Source: Streptomyces xylophagus
GTDB lineage: Bacteria > Actinomycetota > Actinomycetes > Streptomycetales > Streptomycetaceae
DNA: 64,000 bases
Direction: 5' to 3'
Assembly (NCBI RefSeq): GCF_000716435.1
Contig: NZ_JNWO01000027.1
Span: forward strand, 68,781-132,780
Under the pieces are notes generated by a model, which was not told where the DNA came from, searched no databases, and saw nothing but the letters and a program-made list of their open reading frames with translations. The position numbers were made by a program, and so were the translations under genes. The stretch's first letter is position 1; every line of letters begins with the position of its first letter. This document shows positions 51,012 to 58,927 of the stretch, in pieces.

Positions 51012-51983
51012 ATGAGCGAACTTTTCGGCACCCTTCCCGACGGCCCGCCCGTGCACCGCTGGACTCTGGAGCGGGCGGGCGTCCGGGTGCGGGTGCTGTC
51101 GTACGGCGGGATCGTGCAGTCGGTGGAGGTGCCGGACCGGGAGGGCCACGCGGCGGACGTGGTGCTCGGGTTCGCGGATCTGGACGGCTACCTCACCCAC
51201 CCGGGGCCGTATCTCGGCGCTCTGGTCGGGCGGTACGCGAACCGGATCGCGGGCGGCCGTTTCCCGCTGGACGGCGTGACCTACTCCCTCGCGCAGAACA
51301 ACGCGCCCAACTCCCTGCACGGCGGCGAGCGCGGCTTCGACAAGCGTGTCTGGGACGTCGAGCCGGTCGAGCACGGGCTGCGGCTCAGCCGGGTCAGCGC
51401 GCACGGCGAGGAGGGCTTCCCGGGGCGCCTGGAGGTCTCGGCGACGTACACGCTGGACGAGTCGGGGGCACTGCGGTTCGGCTACGAGGCGACGACGGAT
51501 GCCCCGACCGTCGTGAACCTCACGAACCACAGCTACTTCGACCTGAGCGGGTCCGGCAGCGCGGGCGGACACGAACTCCGGCTCGCCGCCTCGCGGTTCA
51601 CGCCTGTCGACGCGGACCTGATCCCGACCGGCGCCCTCGACGAGGTGGCGGGCACGCGCTTCGACTTCCGTGAGGCGCGGAAGGTCGGCTCCGGCTACGA
51701 CCACAACTTCGTGCTCGACAAGGGCCTGACCCCGGCCCCGGTCGAGATCGCCGAGCTGTACGACCCGGCGTCCGGGCGGGTATTGACGGTGGCGACGACC
51801 GAGCCCGGCATCCAGCTGTACACCGGCGACTACTTGAGCGACCCGTTCGTCCCGGGGGCCGGAATCGCCCTGGAGACCCAGCACTTCCCGGACTCCCCCA
51901 ACCGCCCGGACTTCCCGAGCACCCAGCTGCGCCCGGGCGAGACCTACCGGTCGGAGACGGTGTACGGCTTCTCGGCCCGCTGA
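51012..51983 (+). CDS. galM: Aldose 1-epimerase
   Basis: A 323-residue galactose mutarotase. Conserved sites are Y-A-N-R-I (Arg near 79), S-L-H-G-G (His near 98), N-H-S-Y-F (catalytic acid His near 176) and A-L-E-T-Q-H-F-P-D-S-P-N (catalytic base Glu near 287). It interconverts alpha and beta hexose anomers. A role with the convergent beta-glucosidase in sugar use is plausible. Confidence 0.92.
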   Translation: MSELFGTLPDGPPVHRWTLERAGVRVRVLSYGGIVQSVEVPDREGHAADVVLGFADLDGYLTHPGPYLGALVGRYANRIAGGRFPLDGVTYSLAQNNAPNSLHGGERGFDKRVWDVEPVEHGLRLSRVSAHGEEGFPGRLEVSATYTLDESGALRFGYEATTDAPTVVNLTNHSYFDLSGSGSAGGHELRLAASRFTPVDADLIPTGALDEVAGTRFDFREARKVGSGYDHNFVLDKGLTPAPVEIAELYDPASGRVLTVATTEPGIQLYTGDYLSDPFVPGAGIALETQHFPDSPNRPDFPSTQLRPGETYRSETVYGFSAR

Positions 51984-52005
51984 TCGCAGTGGCTCGGCAT
52001 GAATG

Positions 52006-52041
52006 AGCCCCGGTCCAGGGGTCAGGTCCCGGACCGGGGCT
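52006..52041. terminator. Bidirectional terminator between galM and the GH3 gene
   Basis: Perfect 11-base arms AGCCCCGGTCC and GGACCGGGGCT enclose a 14-base loop between two convergent genes. Confidence 0.8.
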
Positions 52042-52065
52042 GTCTGTGGGGAGACGAGTCCCGGA

Positions 52066-54540
52066 TCAGACGTTAATCGTCGTGGCGACCCTGCGGTCCG
52101 TGATCGAGCGGCCCGCCTGGATCTCGTACGAACCCTTTACAACTGCCCACGCATTCGCCGTCTCATCCCAGATCTCGAAAGCCCGGCGCGGAAGTTCGAC
52201 GATCACGTCGACGCTGTCGCCGGGACCGGCCTCGACACCGGCGAAACCGGCCAGCCAGCGGGCCGGACGCTCCGGGTCGGCGTCGGCCGGGGCGAGATAG
52301 ACCTGGACGACCTCGCGGCCGTGCCGGGCACCGGAGTTGGTGACGCGGACGGTGACGGACGTACTGTCCGTCGCGCTGTCCGTCGTGCTCTCCGCCTCGA
52401 TCGCGTCGTAGGTCCAGTCGGTGTAGCCGAGGCCGTGGCCGAAGGCGTACGACGGGGTGCGGCCCGCCCTCTCCCAGGCGCGGTAGCCGATGAACACGCC
52501 CTCGGTGTACGGGAGTTCGCCGTTCTCGGGGACGACCTGGGTGACCGGGGCGTCGGTCAGGGAGCCCCAGGTGGTGGGGAGTCGGCCGCCGGGTTCGTGG
52601 GTGCCGGTGAGGACGTCGGCGAGGGCCGCGCCGCCCTCCTGGCCGGGGAACCAGCCGAGCAGGATCGCGGCGACCTCGTCGCGCCAGGGCAGTTCGACCG
52701 GGGAGCCGGAGTTGACGATCACGACGGTGTTCGGGTTGGCGGCGGCGACGGCGTGCACCAAGTCGTCCTGGCGGCCGGGGAGTCGGAGGTCCTTGCGGTC
52801 GTAGCCCTCGGACTCGACCCGCTCGGTGGTGGCGACCACGACGACGGCGGTGTCGGCGGCGCGGGCCGCCGCTACGGCCTCGGCGATGAGTTCGTCGGGG
52901 TCGCGCTGCGGTTCCTGGTGGACGAGCGTGAAGCCGATCGCCTTGAGCGGGAGGTCCTTGGGGCGGGCGACGACGTAGGTCAGGGACACCTCGACCGGGG
53001 TGCCGGCGGTGAGTTCGACGCGGGCGCGGGGTTCGGGGGCGCCGAAGAAGGAGATGAACGGGTCGCCCTTGAGCGGGCGTTGGACGTCGTCGTAGTACGT
53101 CGTGCCGTCGACGCTGAGGGTGAAGGCGCCGACTCCCTTGATGCCGAAGGTGTGTTGCCCGGTGTCGCGCGGGGTGAAGGTGCCGGTGAGTTCGACGGTG
53201 TGGAGGGTGTCGTGGGTGACGCCCTCGGGGAGGTCCGAACCCATCCACTGGATCTGCCCGTTGGGCGCGGAGGCGGTGCCGATGACGACGCCCTCGGTGT
53301 CCCGGCAGATCGCGCGCAGCGCGAACCCCTTGTCGGCGGCGGCGAGTTCGGTGTTCGGGTCGGCGCCGACGGCGTAGGTCAGGGCGCCTTCGGGGAGGGC
53401 GGCGGTGAGGCCGTCGAGCGGGGAGACGGTCCGGGCCGGGAAGACGGTGGCGGAGCCGCCGCCGAGGACGCGGGCGTCGCGGGCGGCGGCGCCGAGGAGC
53501 GCGACGGTGGTGTTCGGCTTCAGCGGGAGGGCGGTGTTCTCGTTGCGGACGAGGACGAAGGAACGGCGGGCGATCTCTCGGGCGAGGGCCTCGCCGTCGA
53601 CGGGGGCCGGGAGTTGGGCCTCCGCGACAACGGGTTCGGCGCCCTCCAGGATGCCTACGCGGGCGGCGAGCCGCAGCACGTTCCGCACGGCGGTGTCGAC
53701 GGTGGTCTCCTCGACCTCGCCGTCGCGCACGGCCTGGGCGAGGGCCGGGCCGTGGACGGTCTGCGGGCCGGGCATGGCGACGTCGAGGCCGCCCTCGATG
53801 GCGCCGGTGGTGGAGCGGGCGGCGGTCCAGTCGGAGACGTTGAAGCCGTCGAAGCCCCATTCGCCGCGCAGGATCTCGTTCACCAGATAGCGGTGCTCGG
53901 TCATCGTCGTGCCGTTGACCGTGTTGTAGGCGGTCATGATGCCCCAGGGGTGGGCGTTCTCGACGATGTGCTCGAAGGGGGCCAAGTACAGCTCGCGCAG
54001 GGCGCGTTGGGAGATCAGGTTGTCGACGGTGAAGCGGTCGGTCTCGGCGTCGTTGGCGACGAAGTGCTTGACGGTGGTGCCGACGCCGCCCTCCTGCACG
54101 CCGGTCACATATCCGGTGCCGATCCGTCCGGTGAGGTAGGGGTCCTCGCTGTAGGCCTCGAAGTGCCGCCCGCCGAGCGGGGAGCGGTGGAGGTTGACCG
54201 TGGGCGCGAGGAGGACGTGGACGCCCTTGCGGCGGGCCTCCTGGGCGAGCAACACGCCTGCGCGGCGGGCGAGTTCGGGGTCCCAGGCGGCGGCCAGGGC
54301 GGTCGGGGACGGCAGCGCGACGGACGGGTCGTCGGCGGTCCAGCGCACGCCCCGGACGCCGATCGGGCCGTCGGACATCACGAGGGACGTCAGGCCGATC
54401 TCCGGAAGGGCGGGCAGCGACCACATGTCCTGACCGGCGAGCAGCCGTGCCTTGGCGTCGAGGTCGAGCTTGCCGAGGGCCGCCTCGACGACTGCGTCAT
54501 GGGTTTCATGCGTCTCATGGGCTTCTTGGGTTCCCGCCAC
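52066..54540 (-). CDS. Glycoside hydrolase family 3 beta-glucosidase
   Basis: An 824-residue GH3 enzyme. The N-terminal barrel carries the nucleophile Asp237 in G-F-D-G-F-N-V-S-D-W and the substrate motif K-H-F-V-A-N-D. A PA14-like insert (about 390-530; T-F-G-I-K-G-V-G-A-F-T-L-S-V-D-G) interrupts the second domain, and a fibronectin-like domain ends the protein. No signal peptide is present, so it acts on imported glucosides. The N-terminus has a small H-E-T repeat (E-A-H-E-T-H-E-T-H-D). It is divergent from a TetR gene, its probable regulator. Confidence 0.92.
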   Translation of the reverse strand: MAGTQEAHETHETHDAVVEAALGKLDLDAKARLLAGQDMWSLPALPEIGLTSLVMSDGPIGVRGVRWTADDPSVALPSPTALAAAWDPELARRAGVLLAQEARRKGVHVLLAPTVNLHRSPLGGRHFEAYSEDPYLTGRIGTGYVTGVQEGGVGTTVKHFVANDAETDRFTVDNLISQRALRELYLAPFEHIVENAHPWGIMTAYNTVNGTTMTEHRYLVNEILRGEWGFDGFNVSDWTAARSTTGAIEGGLDVAMPGPQTVHGPALAQAVRDGEVEETTVDTAVRNVLRLAARVGILEGAEPVVAEAQLPAPVDGEALAREIARRSFVLVRNENTALPLKPNTTVALLGAAARDARVLGGGSATVFPARTVSPLDGLTAALPEGALTYAVGADPNTELAAADKGFALRAICRDTEGVVIGTASAPNGQIQWMGSDLPEGVTHDTLHTVELTGTFTPRDTGQHTFGIKGVGAFTLSVDGTTYYDDVQRPLKGDPFISFFGAPEPRARVELTAGTPVEVSLTYVVARPKDLPLKAIGFTLVHQEPQRDPDELIAEAVAAARAADTAVVVVATTERVESEGYDRKDLRLPGRQDDLVHAVAAANPNTVVIVNSGSPVELPWRDEVAAILLGWFPGQEGGAALADVLTGTHEPGGRLPTTWGSLTDAPVTQVVPENGELPYTEGVFIGYRAWERAGRTPSYAFGHGLGYTDWTYDAIEAESTTDSATDSTSVTVRVTNSGARHGREVVQVYLAPADADPERPARWLAGFAGVEAGPGDSVDVIVELPRRAFEIWDETANAWAVVKGSYEIQAGRSITDRRVATTINV

Positions 54541-54604
54541 CGCGGTGCCTCCTCGTTGAGTCCGTCCCGTGCGCTGTGCCCTGTGCCTCCATCGTGCATC
54601 GATT

Positions 54605-54622
54605 ACCTGTAGAGCGGTAGGT
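54605..54622. promoter_or_regulatory. Possible operator between GH3 and TetR genes
   Basis: ACCTGTAGAGCGGTAGGT has ACCT/AGGT outer arms, and the flanking ATTAC and GTAAT are reverse complements. The surrounding stretch is AT-rich. It lies 65 bases from the GH3 start and 53 from the TetR start. Confidence 0.4.
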
Positions 54623-54674
54623 TTCGTAATGTTGCCGTTATATTTATGGTGAATGGATGTCGTACGGTGACGCC

Positions 54675-55232
54675 ATGAACGCCAGGGCCAAAAGTGGAGA
54701 GCGGCGCGCCGAGATCGTGCGGGCGGCTCTGGAGGTGATCGCCGAGCGCGGCTACCGGGGTGCGAGCCTGGCGGCGGTGGCGGAGCGGGTCGGGCTGACC
54801 CAGCAGGGGCTGCTGCACTACTTCCCGACCAAGGACGCGCTGCTCGTCGCGGTCCTTGAGGAACGGGACCAGTGGGACGCCGTACCGGACAGCCGTTGGC
54901 GGGTCGACCTGCTCGCCTCGCTGGTCGAGTACAACGCGATGCGGCCCGCGATCATCCAGACCTTCTCCGCGCTGCTCGGCGAGAGCGTCACGGAGGGGCA
55001 TCCGGCGCGGGACTACTTCACCGAGCGGTATGTGCGGGTGCGGGCGAGCATGGCGGGGGTGCTGCGTGCCGAGTACGGCGACCGGCTGCCGAACGGACTC
55101 ACCCCCGAGCGCACGGCTCCGCTGCTGGTCGCGGTGATGGACGGTCTGCAGTACCAGTGGCTGTTGGACCCGGAGTCGGTGGACATGCCGGGGGCGTTCC
55201 GGGACTTCCTGGCGCTGCTGGGCGAGGCGTGA
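54675..55232 (+). CDS. TetR-family regulator next to the GH3 gene
   Basis: A 185-residue regulator. Its helix-turn-helix reads A-L-E-V-I-A-E-R-G-Y-R-G-A-S-L-A-A-V-A, then V-G-L-T-Q-Q-G-L-L-H-Y-F-P-T-K. The start is uncertain: the ATG at 54675 and an in-frame ATG at 54657 both have weak ribosome sites. Divergent from the beta-glucosidase gene, it may control it in response to a sugar. It ends before a convergent terminator. Confidence 0.88.
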   Translation: MNARAKSGERRAEIVRAALEVIAERGYRGASLAAVAERVGLTQQGLLHYFPTKDALLVAVLEERDQWDAVPDSRWRVDLLASLVEYNAMRPAIIQTFSALLGESVTEGHPARDYFTERYVRVRASMAGVLRAEYGDRLPNGLTPERTAPLLVAVMDGLQYQWLLDPESVDMPGAFRDFLALLGEA

Positions 55233-55259
55233 AGCTCCGGCGGCCATGACATGACGTGC

Positions 55260-55293
55260 GTCAAGGACGCCCGCCGGAGCGGACGCCCTTGAC
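55260..55293. terminator. Bidirectional terminator after the TetR gene
   Basis: Arms beginning GTCAAGG and ending CCTTGAC form a 34-base hairpin with two interior mismatches, between convergent genes. Confidence 0.75.
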
Positions 55294-55306
55294 CGGCCCG
55301 GCTCAC

Positions 55307-56332
55307 TCAGGATGCGTCGGCCGGCACCTCTCCCGTCGTGTCCGTGACGCCGACTCCCATGAGGGCGGCGTCGGTTGTGCCGAGGTAGACGAGGTCGGCC
55401 GGGTCGAAGACCCAGGCGTAGCCCTTCGGGGCGCCCTTGAACGTGAGGCCGACGCCCTCGCGCCCGGCGGCGTCCTTGACGTGGTCCACGACGCGTACGC
55501 CCGGGAGTTCGGCCATGGCGTGGTAGATCGCGGCGCTGAGGTCGGGCAGCAGGGTGGCGTCGTCGACGATGGCACCGAGGTTCTCGACGACAACTTCCGT
55601 GCGGCGGGCGGGTTTTACGCCCTTGGCGTCGCCGGAGAGCTTCTTCAGCAGCGCGTCGGGGTCGGTGGGCAGTGCCTGGAGCTGCCGGAAGGTCAGATAT
55701 CCGGCTCCCTCCATGCCCATGGTCATCTTCTTGGAGGGGTCGGCCAGCGCGACGCCCTTCCGCAGACCGTCCCGCTTGCCGTCCACCGAGTCCCATTGCT
55801 CCTGCTGGACGGCCCCGTTGTACGGCTTCGGCGTGAAGAGCCCCTTGTGCTTGGCGAGTTCTTCGGCGCTGTTGAAGTCGACGCCCAACTCGGCGGCCGA
55901 TCCTTGGGACTTGGTGTAGATGTACTGGTCATCCCGTGCCGTGACCGCCGGGCGGGAGGCGGCCGCCAGGGCGATCCGGTCCAGCAACCGCGTGGCCTTC
56001 TGACGGTCGGCGGCGACTCCTGCGGCGGCCGAACCGCTCGTGCCGTCGTGCGCGCTGTCGACCGCGACCACGCCCAGGCCCACAACGGCGGCGAGGGCGA
56101 GTGGCGCGGCGACGAGAACGAGGCGTCGGCGCGCTGGGGACGGAGGCGGAGTCGTAGTCGCACCGGCCTGCTCGCCGGTGGTCTCGTGCTCATGGGTGAT
56201 GTGTGCCATCAGGTGTTCCCTCAGTACGCGGTGGCGGTCCTGAGCGAGCACCGGACGGCCCGGCGCGGGCAGCAACTCGGCCAGATCCTGGTGGTCGGCC
56301 GGCTGATCGCGTCGTCGCGGGTCAGTGTTCAT
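55307..56332 (-). CDS. CU044_5270 family membrane protein, possible anti-sigma partner
   Basis: A 341-residue protein. A cytoplasmic head of about 70 residues is followed by one membrane helix (R-R-L-V-L-V-A-A-P-L-A-L-A-A-V-V-G) and a 240-residue external CU044_5270 domain. The ATG overlaps the sigma-factor stop (ATGA), so the two are translated together. This arrangement, repeated across Streptomyces, suggests a membrane-held regulator of the sigma factor, although no zinc-binding anti-sigma motif (H-x3-C-x2-C) is visible in the head. Confidence 0.85.
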   Translation of the reverse strand: MNTDPRRRDQPADHQDLAELLPAPGRPVLAQDRHRVLREHLMAHITHEHETTGEQAGATTTPPPSPARRRLVLVAAPLALAAVVGLGVVAVDSAHDGTSGSAAAGVAADRQKATRLLDRIALAAASRPAVTARDDQYIYTKSQGSAAELGVDFNSAEELAKHKGLFTPKPYNGAVQQEQWDSVDGKRDGLRKGVALADPSKKMTMGMEGAGYLTFRQLQALPTDPDALLKKLSGDAKGVKPARRTEVVVENLGAIVDDATLLPDLSAAIYHAMAELPGVRVVDHVKDAAGREGVGLTFKGAPKGYAWVFDPADLVYLGTTDAALMGVGVTDTTGEVPADAS

Positions 56333-56985
56333 CGCTTCTTCTCCTGCGTGGACCGAGCCGCCTGATGGCGGCTACCCGGTGACTGTCCGACCGCGGCCGG
56401 GCGTTGCACTTCGCGTTTCTCCGTGCGGCTGTCGGGTGGGAGCCCGAGTTCGCGCTCGGTGAGCTTGCGCAGGCGTTTCCTCGCGCGCGAGAGCCGGGAC
56501 CGTACGGTGCCGACGGCGACGCCCAGGGCCTCGGCCGCCGTGGCGGCGTCCAGGCCCTCCCACACGCAGAGCGTGAACACCTCGCGCTCCCCGCGACGCA
56601 TCGCGCTCAACGCCCGCTGCGCGGCGGCCAGTTCCTCGGTGTCGGCCAGGCGTTGGGTCACCTCGTCGGCGAAGTCCGGCACGGGGTCGGGGGGCGGGAT
56701 CCTGCTGAGCGCGGCCTGGTGTCTTCGTGCCGCCCGGGCGGTGTTGCGGGTGACGTTCGTCGCGATCCCGAGCAGCCATGGGCGCAGGCTGTCGTCACCG
56801 GGAAGCACACGCTCGCGCAGCCGCCACGCCTCCAGGAAGGTCAGCGACACGATGTCGTCGGCGACGACCCAGTTGCCGGTCATCCGGACGGCGTGCCGGT
56901 GGACCACGGAAGCGTGCTCGTCGAAGAGGTGCCTGAAGGCGTCCGGGTCCCCGGCCCGGACGCGGGCGCGCAGTGAGTTCTCCAC
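56329..56985 (-). CDS. ECF-type RNA polymerase sigma factor
   Basis: A 218-residue sigma factor. Region 2 spans about 10-75 (F-R-H-L-F-D-E-H, then V-V-A-D-D-I-V-S-L-T-F-L-E-A-W-R) and region 4 about 120-175 (A-L-S-A-M-R-R-G-E-R-E-V-F-T-L, then G-V-A-V-G-T-V-R-S-R-L-S-R-A-R-K). The GTG at 56985 has GAGAGG before it; the open frame extends further but no better start is seen. A dyad GTGATCCGGGTCAC (57020-57033) lies just upstream. Confidence 0.9.
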   Translation of the reverse strand: MENSLRARVRAGDPDAFRHLFDEHASVVHRHAVRMTGNWVVADDIVSLTFLEAWRLRERVLPGDDSLRPWLLGIATNVTRNTARAARRHQAALSRIPPPDPVPDFADEVTQRLADTEELAAAQRALSAMRRGEREVFTLCVWEGLDAATAAEALGVAVGTVRSRLSRARKRLRKLTERELGLPPDSRTEKREVQRPAAVGQSPGSRHQAARSTQEKKR

Positions 56986-57065
56986 ACACCTCTCTGTCCT
57001 CTGCGCGGGCGGCGCTGCGGTGATCCGGGTCACACCACGACCGTCCCCGCACCCGAACCAGCCTG

Positions 57066-57404
57066 CTACTGCCGCCAGATGACGGCGAGCGTCTTGCTCG
57101 CCACACACACGAGGGCGAACACGAGAGCCCAGTCGTAGGCCCCGGCCAGACCCAGCGCGACGGCACCGGCCCCGAACCACACCACCTCGAACGCGACCCG
57201 GCCGGCGCCACGCACCTTGTACTTGGCCTTCGGCGAACCGCACAGCCCCCACACCACTGCGAGCACGACGGGCGCGCCGAGCCCGAGCAGCCAGGTCAGC
57301 GGGGTCGCGATGTCCCGCGTGAACCCCCAGTAGCCGACGGCGACGAGGGCGCCCAGCTCAATGGCGAAGAGGACGCCCAGGTTCGCTGCCTTCGCTGTCT
57401 TCAT
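57066..57404 (-). CDS. DUF2568 (YrdB-like) small membrane protein
   Basis: A 112-residue protein with four hydrophobic stretches: L-G-V-L-F-A-I-E-L-G-A-L-V-A-V-G-Y-W, P-L-T-W-L-L-G-L-G-A-P-V-V-L-A-V-V, V-V-W-F-G-A-G-A-V-A-L-G-L and a last helix. Between them lies the conserved G-S-P-K-A-K-Y segment of the YrdB/DUF2568 family. The function is unknown. The ATG at 57404 is used; a GTG 15 bases earlier is possible. Confidence 0.8.
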   Translation of the reverse strand: MKTAKAANLGVLFAIELGALVAVGYWGFTRDIATPLTWLLGLGAPVVLAVVWGLCGSPKAKYKVRGAGRVAFEVVWFGAGAVALGLAGAYDWALVFALVCVASKTLAVIWRQ

Positions 57405-57429
57405 GGGCGGAAGTATCACCCGGAGGCGA

Positions 57430-57819
57430 TCACTCCGTCGCGGGGACGGCGGCCACGACTTCGACCTCGATCAGCGCCTCCGCCCGGAACAGCCGCGACA
57501 CCTCGAAGGTCATGCTGGTGGGCGGGGTCCCGGTGAGGAACTCCCTTCGTACGGCGCCGTATTCCGCGAGCTCGGTGATGTCGGTCAGGTAGGTGCGGAT
57601 GTTGATGACGTCCGCGAGGGTCGCGCCGTGTGCCTCGAGGAGAGCGGCGATGGTCTCGAAGACGCCTCGGCTCTGCTCGGCGAGGGTGGCGCCCTCCGCG
57701 ATCTGGCCGGAGAGGTACAACAGAGCGCTTCCGTCGGCGTGTTCGACGCGGGCGACCTGGGAGTAGTAGGGGCTCAGGGGCTGGGGTGCGGAGGCGGGGC
57801 TGTCCAGGGTGATGCGCAT
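57430..57819 (-). CDS. RidA-family protein
   Basis: A 129-residue protein of the RidA/YjgF/Rid family. The fold is typical (Y-Y-S-Q-V-A-R-V, L-Y-L-S-G-Q-I-A, N-I-R-T-Y-L-T-D), and the end E-V-E-V-V-A-A-V-P carries the Glu expected near the active site. The Arg in N-I-R-T-Y is the residue that binds the carboxylate of reactive imine/enamine substrates. It likely deaminates such intermediates. Divergent from the LysR gene with about 50 bases between. Confidence 0.88.
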   Translation of the reverse strand: MRITLDSPASAPQPLSPYYSQVARVEHADGSALLYLSGQIAEGATLAEQSRGVFETIAALLEAHGATLADVINIRTYLTDITELAEYGAVRREFLTGTPPTSMTFEVSRLFRAEALIEVEVVAAVPATE

Positions 57820-57868
57820 GGCGTCGACGCTAGGTCCGGCCCCGCGGTGCGACAAGCGAATGTCTAGC

Positions 57869-58837
57869 ATGGCTGACATGCCTACCCCGCATGGCAGTTC
57901 AGCGCGTGACGCCGTCCCCGACCTCTCGACTGTCTGGCTGCGGGTGTTCCTGGAGGTCGCCCGGCACGGGTCGTTCACGGTGGCCGCGCGGGCGTTGGGG
58001 TGGACGCAGTCGGCGGTGTCGCGGCAGATCTCCTCGCTGGAGGGTGCGCTCGGCGGGGCGCCGTTGTTCGACCGGTTGCCGAGGGGCGTAGCGCTCACGG
58101 AGGCCGGGCGGGTGCTCGTGCCGCATGCCGAGGCCGTCGCCGAGGCTCTGCACGGGGCCGGGCGGGAGTTGGCGGCGCTGCGTGAAGGGGCCGGTGGGCG
58201 GGTGCGGTTCGGGGCGTTCCCCACCGCCGACTCGGCGCTGGTGCCCCGCGCCCTCGCCGCCTTCCGGGACCGGCACCCGGGCGTACACCTGTCCCGTGAG
58301 GAGGGCCTCACACCGCGTCTCCTGGAGCGGCTGGCCTCCGGGCACCTCGACCTGGCGATCGTCTCCACGACGGGACGGGCGCCGCTCGACGCGTACGAAC
58401 TCCGCCACCTCCTCGACGAGTCGCTGTACGTCGCCGTGCCGACCGGTCACCCCCTCGCGGGGCAGAGACCGATCCGCCTCGCCCAACTCGCCGACGCCGA
58501 CTGGATATCCGGCAGCCCCCACCCCGAAGGCACCCTCCTCGACGCGGCCCTGCGCCAGGGCTTCCGACCCCGTGTGGCCCACGTCGTCGGCGAGTGGACC
58601 GCCAAGCAGGGTTACGTCGCCGCCGGCCTCGGCGTCGCCCTGGTCCCGGCGCTCGCCGCGGACTCCGTGCGCGCGGACATCGCGCTGCTGACGGTGCTGG
58701 ACGAGGGGGCGCCGGCGCGGGCGGTGTACGCGGCGACGGTGCGGGGGCGGTCGCTGTCGGCGGCGACGGAGGCCTTCCTCGGGGTGTTGGCGGAGGAGGC
58801 GAGACGGATCGGCTCGTCCGGCGCACCCGTGGCGTAG
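57869..58837 (+). CDS. LysR-family transcriptional regulator
   Basis: A 322-residue regulator. The N-terminal winged helix reads F-L-E-V-A-R-H-G-S-F-T-V-A-A-R-A-L-G-W-T-Q-S-A-V-S-R-Q-I, followed by L-F-D-R-L-P-R-G-V. The C-terminal effector domain spans about 105-310. The start is either M-A-D-M-P (57869) or the M three codons later (57878); ribosome sites are weak. It is divergent from ridA, the usual sign that it regulates that gene. Confidence 0.9.
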   Translation: MADMPTPHGSSARDAVPDLSTVWLRVFLEVARHGSFTVAARALGWTQSAVSRQISSLEGALGGAPLFDRLPRGVALTEAGRVLVPHAEAVAEALHGAGRELAALREGAGGRVRFGAFPTADSALVPRALAAFRDRHPGVHLSREEGLTPRLLERLASGHLDLAIVSTTGRAPLDAYELRHLLDESLYVAVPTGHPLAGQRPIRLAQLADADWISGSPHPEGTLLDAALRQGFRPRVAHVVGEWTAKQGYVAAGLGVALVPALAADSVRADIALLTVLDEGAPARAVYAATVRGRSLSAATEAFLGVLAEEARRIGSSGAPVA

Positions 58838-58927
58838 ACCACTCCCGTCACGTAATACTGCGGCCGTCCGGCACCGCACCGCACCCCACTGCGACGGAAG
58901 GCGTCCACCACCTTGAATGGCATACGC

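Noticed and set aside
52003..54612. An 869-codon plus-strand frame opposite the GH3 gene
   Set aside because: The GH3 enzyme on the minus strand has its nucleophile, PA14 insert and C-terminal domain in order; the other frame shows nothing recognisable.
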